Source of the DNA: Hydrogenothermaceae bacterium
Lineage (GTDB): Bacteria > Aquificota > Aquificia > Aquificales > Hydrogenothermaceae
Direction: 5' to 3'
Length of the DNA stretch: 64,000 nucleotides
Assembly: GCA_026418535.1 (NCBI GenBank)
Contig: JAOABC010000001.1
Coordinates: 124,001 to 188,000 of the forward strand
Shown: piece after piece, positions 1 to 9,065 of the stretch
Layout: each line of letters opens with the position of its first letter
Numbering within the stretch: position 1 is the stretch's first letter
Program-made: the position numbers and the translations under genes
Notes under the pieces: model-generated
The model's database searches: none
Seen by the model: only the letters and a program-made list of their open reading frames with translations
Told to the model about the DNA's origin: nothing

Positions 1-2
1 TT

Positions 3-464
3 GTAGGAAGCTGCATGACAAACATAGGACACTACAGAGCCCTCGGAGAAGTCTTAAGAGGAGAAGGGCAAGTCCCAACAAGACTCTGGATAGTTCCACC
101 TACGAAGATGGATGAAAGACAGTTAAGAGAAGAAGGATATTACGCAGTATACGGACAAGCAGGAGCAAGGTTAGAAGTTCCAGGCTGTAGTCTCTGTATG
201 GGCAATCAGGCAAGGGTGAAAGATGGAGCTGTGGTCTTCTCTACATCTACAAGGAACTTTGACAACAGAATGGGTAAAGACGCTAAAGTCTACCTTGGTT
301 CTGCAGAGCTCGCAGCAGTCTGTGCTATACTTGGAAGATTGCCAACAGTGGAAGAGTATATGAGTATAGTTCCTAAGAAACTTGCCGGAAAGGAAGATGA
401 GGTATACAGATACCTAAACTTCCATCAAGTAGGAAAAGAAGAACTTCTATACTTAACTGTATAA
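3..464 (+). CDS. acnB: Aconitate hydratase B, C-terminal part (5' end outside window)
   Basis: The reading frame is open from the window edge; only the last ~153 codons are present. Upstream of the first internal ATG (position 15) the frame already reads VGSC, matching the AcnB motif just before MTNIGHYRA, so the gene clearly begins outside the window. The [12 protein letters not shown] segment holds two of the three cysteines that ligate the [4Fe-4S] cluster in AcnB, and [13 protein letters not shown] is the swivel-domain signature. AcnB interconverts citrate and isocitrate; in autotrophic Aquificota it would serve the reductive TCA cycle (known for the group, inferred here). A hairpin terminator follows the stop directly. 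Confidence 0.95.
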   Translation, partial: VGSCMTNIGHYRALGEVLRGEGQVPTRLWIVPPTKMDERQLREEGYYAVYGQAGARLEVPGCSLCMGNQARVKDGAVVFSTSTRNFDNRMGKDAKVYLGSAELAAVCAILGRLPTVEEYMSIVPKKLAGKEDEVYRYLNFHQVGKEELLYLTV

Positions 465-470
465 TGTACG

Positions 471-489
471 AAGCCCCCGTAGGGGGCTT
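471..489 (+). terminator. Hairpin terminator after acnB
   Basis: An eight-base stem AAGCCCCC / GGGGGCTT with a three-base loop starts seven bases after the acnB stop. No clean T-run follows, so it is a weaker intrinsic terminator than the near-identical stem at 17654-17674. Confidence 0.6.
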
Positions 490-556
490 AGATAGCTTAA
501 AAATTCTACGGTGCAGTTCTGACTTTGCTGAGATAAGAAACTGTTTTAAAATCTAA

Positions 557-700
557 GAAACAAGGACAGATGAAGTTGAATTTATTTTAGACCTAATCCA
601 AAAACTAACTAAGGCAGTACAGATCCAAACATAATAATCTACCAAAAAGAGAGGTAGATCACCTGTTTACAGTGACTAAATCATACTCCTAGTACTACGA
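557..700 (+). pseudogene. Decayed transposase N-terminus fragment
   Basis: Pieces in different frames read EVEFILDLIQKLTKAVQIQ (569-625), then KKRGRSPVYSD followed by a stop codon and IILLVLR (about 645-700). The block RGRxPxYSD followed by a hydrophobic IILLxLR-type helix is typical of N-terminal regions of DDE transposases (IS4/IS5-like), where the stop codon position normally holds Glu. No terminal inverted repeat or DDE catalytic part is visible, so this would be an old remnant. The assignment rests on motif memory only; chance similarity remains possible. Confidence 0.4.
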
Positions 701-765
701 TGATATTGGAATTAATATTTTTGGTATTTTTAGATATACTTATTATCTTTATGTATCAATGGTTT

Positions 766-835
766 CTATTTTTAAAAATAGTTTCTTTCGCATATTGATT
801 TTAACTTTAAATTAAAGTAGAATTTAAACTACTTT
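766..835. promoter_or_regulatory. Palindrome cluster upstream of the SCO gene
   Basis: Three dyads crowd into 70 bases: a perfect 16-base palindrome CTATTTTTAAAAATAG (766-781), ACTTTAA-A-TTAAAGT (804-818) and AAAGTAG-N8-CTACTTT (814-835). The last two overlap, so they could act as alternative operator or RNA structures. The SCO ribosome binding site follows at 843. Regulation by a copper or redox sensor is only a guess. Confidence 0.35.
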
Positions 836-855
836 CGTTATAGGAGGAAGTATAT

Positions 856-1464
856 ATGATTAGAGTTTTGTCTGCCCTTGTACTGTTGATGTCTTTTACT
901 TTTGCTGGTGCTGGGTTTGGTTTGGAGGGAAGTACTAAGGGGTTTCCAAAACCTCTAGTGGAAGTGGAGAATTTAGTTAATGAAGAAGGGAAACCAACAA
1001 AGCTATCAGACTTTAAAGGTAAGGTAGTTATACTTTATTTTGGGTTCACTTCCTGTAAGCATGTCTGTCCTACTGTTACAGCTGCATTAAAACAGGCATC
1101 CGAGAAGCTCAAGGAAAAGGGTTTAGCTGGGAAGTATCAGATAATACTAGTTACAGTTGATCCTAGCGATACTCCAGATAGACTTAAAGAGTACAAAAAA
1201 ACTAGAGTTTTAGATGAGTTTGTTTTTTTAACTGGAAAATTAGAAGATCTAAGGAAAGTCTGGGACGCTTACGGGATAGAGGTCAAAGAGAAGATAATGG
1301 AGATGGACCACGGTGGCCATATAATGAAACATAAGATGATTTCTCATACTCCTGTAAGAACTCTAATTATAGATAAAAATGGTGTTATGGTTGAGGAGTG
1401 GCTTGGTATATACCTTCCAGTTGACAAGATCGCAAAAGACATAGAAGAGCTGATCAAAGACTGA
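856..1464 (+). CDS. SCO1/SenC family copper chaperone
   Basis: 202 residues. A signal peptide or N-terminal anchor covers about 1-22, followed by a thioredoxin-like fold. The copper-binding CxxxC motif is SCKHVC (Cys67, Cys71), and the conserved distal His lies in ISHTPVRTLIID (His164). A Met/His-rich loop at 148-161 (MEMDHGGHIMKHKM) precedes that His and looks like an extra copper-binding patch. SCO proteins deliver copper to the CuA site of cytochrome c oxidase in the periplasm. The start is supported by AGGAGG about 8 bases upstream. No oxidase genes are adjacent in the window, so its partner is not seen here. Confidence 0.93.
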   Translation: MIRVLSALVLLMSFTFAGAGFGLEGSTKGFPKPLVEVENLVNEEGKPTKLSDFKGKVVILYFGFTSCKHVCPTVTAALKQASEKLKEKGLAGKYQIILVTVDPSDTPDRLKEYKKTRVLDEFVFLTGKLEDLRKVWDAYGIEVKEKIMEMDHGGHIMKHKMISHTPVRTLIIDKNGVMVEEWLGIYLPVDKIAKDIEELIKD

Positions 1465-1479
1465 TATATGCTGTTCAAA

Positions 1480-1499
1480 CTATCCCTCCCAGGGGGTAG
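1480..1499 (+). terminator. Possible weak terminator after the SCO gene
   Basis: CTATCCC and GGGGTAG arms flank a short loop shortly after the SCO stop and are followed by a partly T-rich stretch. The stem contains an extra G, so support is weak. Confidence 0.3.
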
Positions 1500-1569
1500 C
1501 GATTTCTTTACACAACCTCCGATTCTTTGTATAATTACCTTCTAACTATTCTAACGAGGAAGCAATACA

Positions 1570-2487
1570 GTGATAGATAATTTAGAACAACTAAAACGAG
1601 ATTATGAATTTAATCAAGATGATATTGAGAGAATAAAAAAACTTAGACCTCTGATGGAGAAGTATCAGGATGAGTTTATTGATAGATTTTACAGATTCAT
1701 ATTCAGATTTCCGGAAACCTATAGGTTTTTAAATGAAGAGTCTATAATGAAGAATCACAAACAAAAGTTGAGACAGTGGTTTTTGGAACTGTTTAGTGGT
1801 AATTATAATGTTGATTACTTTTTGCGTCTTATGAAGATGGGTCAAGTTCACGTTAGTATCGGACTACCCACTCACTATGTAAACGCAAGTTTTAACTTTG
1901 TCCGTAGGTTTATAATAGAGAAGATAGATCTAGAGTTGGGAGACAGAAGTGAGAGAAACAAGTACGTCGTTTCGATAGGAAAACTTTTGGATATAAACCT
2001 TGATATACTTACTACAGCTTACAGAGAAGAGGAACTTTCAAAGTATGCTGTTATGACACCACTTGAGAAGAAGCTACTCTTCTTTGCCAAGAAGTTCGCA
2101 GATATTATAGACCTTGCAATACTCTCTGCATTAGTTCTGGTAGCTTTATTCGTTATAGTCCTGTTTTTCTATGACGTGTACAAACTCATCTTTAATGTAG
2201 TGCCATTTGAAGAGGCTATAGTTCTAATTTTAGGTAGTTTACTTATACTCTGGGCAGTTGGAGAACTGATAAATGAGGAGTTAAGACACTTTAAGGGTGG
2301 AGGGTTTGCAATAGCAGCCTTTATAGGTATAGCTTTAGCAGCTATGATTAGAAAGCTACTTATAGCATCTCTTTCCATAGGTGAAAAAGATAAGGTCATA
2401 GAGATACTTTCAATAGGGGGAGTCATACTCATACTTGGTTTAGTTTATTGGCTTATCTCAAAAAAGAGGAATGAGGGTTACAGATGA
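1570..2487 (+). CDS. Protoglobin domain fused to a PsiE-like membrane domain
   Basis: 305 residues, GTG start with CGAGGAAG upstream. Residues ~5-155 match the protoglobin fold, with the heme-proximal His94 in GQVHVSIGLPTHYVNASF, a signature of protoglobins and globin-coupled sensors. Instead of a methyl-accepting or cyclase output, residues ~178-297 contain four hydrophobic helices (about 180-200, 214-233, 246-268, 280-297). The LRHFKGGGFAIAAFIGIALAAM-type region with its following RKLLI resembles the PsiE (phosphate-starvation-inducible E) family. A heme-based gas or redox sensor controlling a membrane module is plausible but inferred. It stands alone between the SCO gene and cysS. Confidence 0.8.
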   Translation: MIDNLEQLKRDYEFNQDDIERIKKLRPLMEKYQDEFIDRFYRFIFRFPETYRFLNEESIMKNHKQKLRQWFLELFSGNYNVDYFLRLMKMGQVHVSIGLPTHYVNASFNFVRRFIIEKIDLELGDRSERNKYVVSIGKLLDINLDILTTAYREEELSKYAVMTPLEKKLLFFAKKFADIIDLAILSALVLVALFVIVLFFYDVYKLIFNVVPFEEAIVLILGSLLILWAVGELINEELRHFKGGGFAIAAFIGIALAAMIRKLLIASLSIGEKDKVIEILSIGGVILILGLVYWLISKKRNEGYR

Positions 2488-2533
2488 GGTGTGGTAAAAT
2501 TTAGATATACTAAACCTAAAAGAGGGTTATAGG

Positions 2534-3997
2534 ATGAGCCTAAAAATATACAACACACTAACCGGAGAAAAAGAAGATTTTGCACCCATAAAACCAGGTG
2601 AGGTAAAGATATATACCTGTGGAGTTACTGTCTATGACTACAACCATGTAGGACATGGAAGAAGTTTGATAGTTTTTGACGTCATAAGGAGATATTTAAG
2701 ATATTTAGGATACAACGTCTTATTTGTAAGGAACTTTACCGATGTAGATGACAAGATCATCAACAGAGCAAAGAGTGAATGTGTTCCCGCTTCTGTTATT
2801 TCTGATAGATACATAAAGGAGTACTTTGATGATGCTGAAAAGTTTAGAATAGAACCTGCTGATGTAGAACCAAGGGTGACTACCCACATTCCAGATATCA
2901 TAAAGTTTATACAAGACTTGATAAAGAAAGAATATGCCTATGAAGTAGATGGAGATGTCTACTTCTCCGTAAGAAAGTTTAAAGAGTATGGAAAACTCTC
3001 TAAAAGAAGTGTTGATGAGTTATTAGTAGGGGCAAGAATAGAACCGGGGGAAAAGAAAAAAGACCCTTTAGACTTTGCTCTCTGGAAAGCTTCAAAGGCT
3101 GGTGAGCCTTACTGGGACTCTCCGTGGGGTAAAGGAAGACCAGGATGGCACACAGAATGCTGTGCGATGATATTCAAACATCTTGGAGAGACTATAGATA
3201 TCCATGGGGGAGGTCTAGATCTTACTTTTCCTCATCATGAGAACGAGATAGCCCAGGCGGAGGCTCTAAGTGGAAAACCGTTTGCAAGGTACTGGGTCCA
3301 CAACGGATTGGTCACAGTAAACGGCCAGAAGATGTCTAAATCTTTAGGAAACTATATTACTATGAAAGAGATCTACTCCAAGTATAAACCAGATATCCTC
3401 AGGCTTCTTGTGTTATCTGTTCATTATAGAAGCCCCCTTGACTTTTCCTGGGAGAAGATGGAAGAGACGAAGAAGGCTTACGAAAGACTAAAGAACGTCA
3501 TAGAAGGATATGAAGTTTTAAAGAGACTACCTATTACTGAAGATTTTGAAGGAGACTTATACAGTCAGGTTCAAAAAGCCCAGGGTAGTTTTTACTCAGC
3601 TATGAGTGATGATTTTAACACCCCTGAAGCCCTTGCCTCTCTCTTTGCTTTGGCTAGAGAAATGAACACTTTAAAAGATAGAGCTATAAGAAAAGGAGGT
3701 ATATCTGAGAAAGTCCTTGAATCCTATAAAGAGGCTGCTGACTCTCTACACAACATATGCAGGGACATTTTCGGTCTGTTTGACAGCTTACAGCCCTGTA
3801 TTAAGACAGAAGAAATAAATGTTGAGAAAAAGGAAGAGAGATTAAACGAAGATATTATCCAAGTACTCTTGGATGTGAGAGAAAAGGCAAGGAAGGAAAA
3901 ACAGTACTCTATTGCGGACTATATACGAGATAAGCTTAATGAAAAGGGCATAGTTATAGAGGATACACCAGTTGGTCCAAAATGGAAAAAAACATAG
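2534..3997 (+). CDS. cysS: Cysteine--tRNA ligase
   Basis: 487 residues, normal for the family. The class I signature HIGH appears as HVGH (38-41); Cys29 in YTCGVTVYD, with the later GWHTECCAM and [15 protein letters not shown] motifs, forms the zinc site that selects cysteine. The KMSKS loop is intact near residue 265 ([11 protein letters not shown]). AGAGGG precedes the ATG. The next gene starts inside the last 16 bases, so the two are translationally coupled. Confidence 0.97.
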   Translation: MSLKIYNTLTGEKEDFAPIKPGEVKIYTCGVTVYDYNHVGHGRSLIVFDVIRRYLRYLGYNVLFVRNFTDVDDKIINRAKSECVPASVISDRYIKEYFDDAEKFRIEPADVEPRVTTHIPDIIKFIQDLIKKEYAYEVDGDVYFSVRKFKEYGKLSKRSVDELLVGARIEPGEKKKDPLDFALWKASKAGEPYWDSPWGKGRPGWHTECCAMIFKHLGETIDIHGGGLDLTFPHHENEIAQAEALSGKPFARYWVHNGLVTVNGQKMSKSLGNYITMKEIYSKYKPDILRLLVLSVHYRSPLDFSWEKMEETKKAYERLKNVIEGYEVLKRLPITEDFEGDLYSQVQKAQGSFYSAMSDDFNTPEALASLFALAREMNTLKDRAIRKGGISEKVLESYKEAADSLHNICRDIFGLFDSLQPCIKTEEINVEKKEERLNEDIIQVLLDVREKARKEKQYSIADYIRDKLNEKGIVIEDTPVGPKWKKT

Positions 3998-4662
3998 CAG
4001 AAAAAGTATTTGACAGTGTACATAAAGTATACGATAAATTCCTGACTTTTGTCACATTAAGAAGGATAGACAGATGGCAACTGGAACTGATAGATAGTAC
4101 ACCTTTAGGGAATTTTATATTAGATGTAGGAACTGGAACTGGAGAGGTCTTAAAGAAGCTGCTGGAGAGAGGAGAGGGTTTTAAGCTCATAGGTTTGGAT
4201 GTATCCCTAAAGATGTTGAAGGTTGCTGAGGGTAAACTATCTGGAAGAAAAAGTGTCCTACTGATAAGGTCAGACGCTCTGCGGATACCTATAAAAGATG
4301 GAACTTTAGATAACCTTTTTTTTTCTTTAGTCTTTAGACATCTACCTCACGGTAAATCTATACCAGAGGTGAAAAGAGTTCTGAGGAAAGGAGGTTATGT
4401 ATCCATACTTGAGATAGGAAAACCAGAGAGTGATTTTTTGTATACTCTTATCCATCTCTTTATGGACAAGATTTTCAGACCTTTGGGAAGGTTGATCTTC
4501 TCAAAAGAGGAATGGGATTACTTCGTGAAATCTGTAGAGAATGCAAAGAGAGAGAAGGAGTTAGTGGAACTGTTTAGTAAGAGTGGTTTTAGGGTTTATT
4601 CATACTCAAAGAGATTTTTTGGGCTTATACATATAGCTATCTTCAAGAAGGAGGCCTCATGA
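3982..4662 (+). CDS. ubiE: UbiE/MenG-type quinone methyltransferase
   Basis: 226 residues. The SAM-binding motif [14 protein letters not shown] lies near residue 48, and the order of motifs ([40 protein letters not shown] as separate blocks) follows the UbiE/COQ5 family that methylates demethylmenaquinone or a related quinone. In Aquificota the quinone is often a methionaquinone or menathioquinone, so the true substrate may differ from E. coli. It overlaps cysS by 16 bases and argD by 3, so all three are likely co-transcribed. The C-terminal helix region ([14 protein letters not shown]) suggests membrane contact. Confidence 0.8.
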   Translation: MEKNIAEKVFDSVHKVYDKFLTFVTLRRIDRWQLELIDSTPLGNFILDVGTGTGEVLKKLLERGEGFKLIGLDVSLKMLKVAEGKLSGRKSVLLIRSDALRIPIKDGTLDNLFFSLVFRHLPHGKSIPEVKRVLRKGGYVSILEIGKPESDFLYTLIHLFMDKIFRPLGRLIFSKEEWDYFVKSVENAKREKELVELFSKSGFRVYSYSKRFFGLIHIAIFKKEAS

Positions 4663-5831
4663 GTTATCTAATGGAAAACTACTCCAGGTTAGGCTACTAC
4701 TTTGAAAGAGGAGAAGGTTGTTACCTGTATGATAAAGAAGGGAAGAAATACCTGGATATGCTATCTGGGATAGCAGTAAACTGTCTTGGGTACAACCATC
4801 CGGCTTTAACACAGGCTATCTGTGAGCAAGCAAGTAAGATACTACATATATCAAACCTGTTTAGGATAGAACCTCAAGAAGAAGTTGCAGAGATCTTAGT
4901 TGAGAACTCTGTAAAAGATGGGAAAGTTTTTTTCTGTAATAGTGGAGCAGAGGCAAACGAAGCCCTTATAAAGTTGGTAAGGAAGTATTTCTATGATAGA
5001 GGAGAGGATAGATACGAGATAATAACCTTTGAGGGTAGTTTTCACGGCAGGACTCTTGCAGCTCTCACCGCTACAGCACAACCAAAGTATCACAAAGGTT
5101 TTTACCCATTGGTAGAAGGGTTCAAATATGCTAAGTTCAATGATATAGAGTCTGTTAGAGCTCTTCTGAACGATAGAACTGCAGCTGTTCTAATAGAGAT
5201 AATTCAGGGAGAGGGTGGTGTTAACCTTGTTGACAGAGCTTTCTTAGAGAAGTTGTACGGTCTGTGTAAAGAGAGGGGTATCCTGTTTACCATAGATGAG
5301 GTTCAGAGTGGTGTTGGAAGAACTGGTAGGTTATTTGCTTTTCAGCATTATGGGATCATTCCAGATATCTTCTCCCTCGCTAAAGGGCTCGGTGGCGGTG
5401 TTCCTATAGGCGCCATCGTAGCAAGGTCTGAGATTGCAAAGTCTTTTACCCCTGGAACTCATGCCTCTACATTCGGGGGAAACTACCTCTCTACAGTATC
5501 AGCCAAGGTAGTCCTACACGAGCTACTGGAAAGGGGACTACTTGAGCATGTTGAGAAAATCGGATCATATCTGATGGAAAAACTGAGAGAGACGGGATAC
5601 ACTCCCAAAGGAATGGGTCTTATGGTAGGTCTTGATTTGCCAGATGGTATCTCAGCCAGGAAGGTGATGGAAAGAGCCATTAGAAATGGTCTGATAGTGG
5701 GAACTGCTGGAATCAACACTCTACGGTTTGTTCCACCGTTGATAATAACTAAAGAGGATATAGATTTAGGAGCAACTATACTAAAAGATGTTTTAAAAGA
5801 TATTTTAAAAGAAGAGGAGACTAAAGGTTGA
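4659..5831 (+). CDS. argD: Acetylornithine aminotransferase
   Basis: 390 residues, class III PLP aminotransferase. Visible motifs are NSGAEANEALIKL (phosphate contact), FEGSFHGRTLAAL, the Asp of DEVQSGVGRTG that contacts the PLP ring nitrogen, and the Schiff-base Lys at about residue 243 in SLAKGLGGGVPIGA. It makes N-acetylornithine in arginine synthesis and may double as succinyl-DAP aminotransferase. The ATG overlaps the preceding TGA as ATGA, with GGAGG just upstream. Confidence 0.93.
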   Translation: MSYLMENYSRLGYYFERGEGCYLYDKEGKKYLDMLSGIAVNCLGYNHPALTQAICEQASKILHISNLFRIEPQEEVAEILVENSVKDGKVFFCNSGAEANEALIKLVRKYFYDRGEDRYEIITFEGSFHGRTLAALTATAQPKYHKGFYPLVEGFKYAKFNDIESVRALLNDRTAAVLIEIIQGEGGVNLVDRAFLEKLYGLCKERGILFTIDEVQSGVGRTGRLFAFQHYGIIPDIFSLAKGLGGGVPIGAIVARSEIAKSFTPGTHASTFGGNYLSTVSAKVVLHELLERGLLEHVEKIGSYLMEKLRETGYTPKGMGLMVGLDLPDGISARKVMERAIRNGLIVGTAGINTLRFVPPLIITKEDIDLGATILKDVLKDILKEEETKG

Positions 5832-5886
5832 AATTGGGCCTGTTTAAATATAACCTTATATAAAAGTTCGTAAAAAGAGGGGAAAA

Positions 5887-7980
5887 TTGGAGATAAACGA
5901 AGAGAAGGTAATAGAATTTATAAGGAAGAAGAAAGAAAATGTCTTCTTTAACACGATACTAAAGGGATTAAAGCTCACTAAGGAAGATAGAAAAGATCTG
6001 AAGAAAGTCCTTAAAAAACTTCAAAAGAAAGGAGTGATACGTTTCTACAAAGGTAAATACACGTTGATAAAAGAAAAGGAAAGAGAGAAAAAGTATATAA
6101 AAGGTAAGGTTGAAGCTCATGAAAGTGGATTTGGTTTTCTTATAAGGGAGGATGGAGAACCAGACCTGTTTATACCTCCTATAGAGATGGATTATTTATT
6201 TGATGGGGATACTGTCTTAGCTGAAGAGAGGGTATACAGAGGAAAGAAAGAGGCAAGGATCGTAAGGGTAGTTGAGAGGAGGCTAAAAACAGCAGTAGGC
6301 AAGTTAAAGAAAGAGGAGAACAGATACTTCGTCCATCTTCTAGATTTTGTAGTTCCTCATAAAATCTACGTTTCAAAGGCTGATGCTAAAAAATACGAAC
6401 TGGACAGCTATGTGGTTGTTGATATAATCCAGTATCCAGAGAGAAAGGTAGAGGCAAAAGGTAAGATTTTAAAATCTCTTGGGAAAGTTAAGAACACCCA
6501 GACCGTGGCTGAGATAGTCGCAAGGAAGTATGATCTACCTGTGCAACACTCACCGGAAGCTTTAGAGGAAGCAGAAAGACTACCAGCAACAGTAAGGATT
6601 ACGAAGAACAGAAGAGATTTGACCAAACAGGTATGCTTTACTATAGACCCGGAGAGTGCAAGGGATCACGATGATGCGGTAGCTATAGAGAAAGAAGAAG
6701 ATAAGTATAGGCTTTTCGTTCATATAGCTGATGTATCTTACTATGTGAAGGAAGGTTCCGCTATAGACAGGGAGGCCTTCAATAGAGGGAATACCTATTA
6801 CTTACCAGAGAGAGCATTACATATGCTTCCGGAGAGATTGGCAGCTAACCTGTGTAGTCTACGACCATTTGAGAAAAAGTATGCTTTTACCTGTGAGATG
6901 CTTATAGATAACAAAGGTAACGTATTAGACTACGATATATACGAGAGTGTGATAGAGAGCAAGACAAAGCTGACGTATGATCAGGCTCTGGGTATAATCT
7001 TAGGAGAGCCTCAATTGCTAGAGAAGTTTAGAGATCTGGTAGAACCCCTTCGATATATGGAGGAATTAGCCAAAATACTTATGAAGGCTAAAGAAGAGAG
7101 GGGAAGTATAGACTTTGACATGCCAGAGTCTAAGATACTCTTTACAGAAACGGGAGACCCTTACGACGTAGTTCCTTATGAGAGGCATCTCACTCACAAG
7201 ATAATAGAAGAGTTCATGATAATAGCTAATGAGACAGTAGCAAAGCACATGGAAAAAAACGGCCTTCCATTTATATACAGGATACACGAGAATCCGAAGC
7301 CAGAAAAGGTGGATAACTTCATAGACATAATGGCTGGACTTGGCTATAAGGTGGATTATCCAAAAGGTAAGATCACCTCTAAGTTTATACAGCAGATATT
7401 AAATATGGCTGTAGGTACTCCAGAAGAGTCGTTAGTAAGGTTCTTAGCCCTAAGGACTATGAAACAGGCCAGGTACTCTCCGGATAATATAGGACATTTT
7501 GGTTTGGCTTCAGAATGCTACACTCACTTTACCTCACCGATAAGAAGGTACGCTGACATATGGGTCCATAGACTTCTAAAGAAAGCTGTAAAGAAAAAGT
7601 TCACTAAAAAGGAATTGCAGGAGCTACCAGCCAAACTGAGTGTAATAGCTCAACACTGCTCATCGATGGAAAGGTTAGCTGACGACGTTGAGAGAGATGC
7701 TCTTGATATTCTAAAACTCCGAATACTGAAAGATAAAGTAGGAGAAGAGTTTGATGGTGTGGTTACAGGTGTTATGCAGTTCGGAATATTTGTAGAGGTA
7801 GAGAGATACATAATAGAGGGCCTAATTCCTGTGGCTTCTCTACCAAAAGATATGAAGTATGATGAAAAAAATCACTGTTTTAAATCTGATAAACTCAGAT
7901 ATAGACTTGGTGATAAACTAAAGGTAAGAATAGTCTCTGTTGATGAAGATAGTAAAAAGATAGACTTGGAGCTTGTGTAA
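5887..7980 (+). CDS. rnr: Ribonuclease R
   Basis: 697 residues with TTG start behind GAGGGG. Domain order: N-terminal winged helix (~1-60, very Lys-rich), cold-shock/OB domains (~65-230), RNB exonuclease domain with the metal-binding cluster DPESARDHDDA near 253, and a C-terminal S1 domain (~620-697). RNase R degrades structured RNA 3' to 5' and matures tmRNA, whose gene is elsewhere in this window. It ends 32 bases before a convergent gene and has no clear own terminator. Confidence 0.95.
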   Translation: MEINEEKVIEFIRKKKENVFFNTILKGLKLTKEDRKDLKKVLKKLQKKGVIRFYKGKYTLIKEKEREKKYIKGKVEAHESGFGFLIREDGEPDLFIPPIEMDYLFDGDTVLAEERVYRGKKEARIVRVVERRLKTAVGKLKKEENRYFVHLLDFVVPHKIYVSKADAKKYELDSYVVVDIIQYPERKVEAKGKILKSLGKVKNTQTVAEIVARKYDLPVQHSPEALEEAERLPATVRITKNRRDLTKQVCFTIDPESARDHDDAVAIEKEEDKYRLFVHIADVSYYVKEGSAIDREAFNRGNTYYLPERALHMLPERLAANLCSLRPFEKKYAFTCEMLIDNKGNVLDYDIYESVIESKTKLTYDQALGIILGEPQLLEKFRDLVEPLRYMEELAKILMKAKEERGSIDFDMPESKILFTETGDPYDVVPYERHLTHKIIEEFMIIANETVAKHMEKNGLPFIYRIHENPKPEKVDNFIDIMAGLGYKVDYPKGKITSKFIQQILNMAVGTPEESLVRFLALRTMKQARYSPDNIGHFGLASECYTHFTSPIRRYADIWVHRLLKKAVKKKFTKKELQELPAKLSVIAQHCSSMERLADDVERDALDILKLRILKDKVGEEFDGVVTGVMQFGIFVEVERYIIEGLIPVASLPKDMKYDEKNHCFKSDKLRYRLGDKLKVRIVSVDEDSKKIDLELV

Positions 7981-8012
7981 CACTTGCTTGTTTTTGTGGA
8001 TACTTCACAGGT

Positions 8013-9065
8013 TTATTTTATAAGTCTTCTCAGTTTTGGGTCTAACGCATCCCGGAGGGCATCCCCGAGGAGATTAAAAGCTAAGATCGTGATGAATATA
8101 GCTACTCCTGGAGCAAGTATCCACGGATAAGAAGAGACTGCTGTATAGCTTGTAGCCGATGCTAGCATGTTTCCCCAACTGGCATAAGGTTCTTGTATAC
8201 CCAATCCAAGGAGAGATAGAGCACTCTCACCAAGTATATATCCAGGTACAGAAAGAGTGGCAGCTATTAGTAAGTATGAATATGTGTTTGGTATTATATG
8301 CCTTGTTATTATCCTAAAAGAGCTTGCTCCATAACTCCTTGCAGCCAAGACGTAGTCCATCTCTCTTATAGATAGAACCATACCCCGTACAACCCGAGCA
8401 AGCCCAGCCCATCCAATAAAGGATAGTATAACCACTATCATAAAAAAGACCTGTGTAGAAGATAGATCTATAGGGAATACAGCTCTGAGAGCTAACATAA
8501 GGTAGAAAGAAGGAAAAGACATCAGTATCTCTGATACTCTCATTATGAAATTATCGATCCTCCCACCAAAGTATCCGGATATACCTCCAACAATTGTTCC
8601 TACAGTAAAAGACAGTAATACCCCTATAAGTCCAATAGATAGGGATATCCTGGCTCCATAGAGAATTCTTGAGAGTATATCCCTCCCCAGACTGTCTGCT
8701 CCCAGTAGGAATATCTTACCTTCCTTTACTCCAAAGAGATGTATCTCCGTCTTAAATAGACCTAGCAGATAGTGAGGTTCTCCATATGTGAAGAAGTAAA
8801 TGGGGTACTTCTTTGAGTAGTCTATCTCGTACAGTTTGTTTATAGGGTCTACCATCTTGTAACCGTATACAAAAGGTCTAAGGTGAAACTTACCTTCTTG
8901 GTCAAAGAAGTGTATCTGGGTAGGTGGATGGTACGGAGTGTCCCTGTGTTGAACATCGTAAGGGTAAGGTGATATGAAATCAGCGAATATGGTGAGAATA
9001 TACATCACAAGTAAGATATGTAAACTCAAAAAAGCCAGTCTGTTTTTCTTTATACTCTCTATCAT
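8013..9065 (-). CDS. ABC transporter permease, OppC/DppC type
   Basis: 350 residues. The inner-membrane permease signature EAA loop is AARSYGASSFRIITRHIIPN, followed by the membrane-spanning core. Relative to typical OppC (~300 residues) there is an insertion of about 70 residues after the first TM (residues ~35-115, rich in Tyr and Pro), which would be periplasmic. It is the last gene of a minus-strand operon and overlaps the OppB-type gene by 4 bases. No ATPase or binding protein is in this cluster, so the substrate (oligopeptide, nickel or other) is unknown. Confidence 0.88.
   Translation of the reverse strand: MIESIKKNRLAFLSLHILLVMYILTIFADFISPYPYDVQHRDTPYHPPTQIHFFDQEGKFHLRPFVYGYKMVDPINKLYEIDYSKKYPIYFFTYGEPHYLLGLFKTEIHLFGVKEGKIFLLGADSLGRDILSRILYGARISLSIGLIGVLLSFTVGTIVGGISGYFGGRIDNFIMRVSEILMSFPSFYLMLALRAVFPIDLSSTQVFFMIVVILSFIGWAGLARVVRGMVLSIREMDYVLAARSYGASSFRIITRHIIPNTYSYLLIAATLSVPGYILGESALSLLGLGIQEPYASWGNMLASATSYTAVSSYPWILAPGVAIFITILAFNLLGDALRDALDPKLRRLIK

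Larger units (their letters stand above)
465..855. other. 391-base gap between acnB and the SCO gene
   Basis: After the acnB terminator this AT-rich gap holds no intact gene. It contains a decayed transposase-like stretch (about 557-700) and, closer to the SCO gene, several overlapping palindromes (766-781, 804-818, 814-835) and a good ribosome binding site (AGGAGG at 843). I see no RNA gene. Confidence 0.6.
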
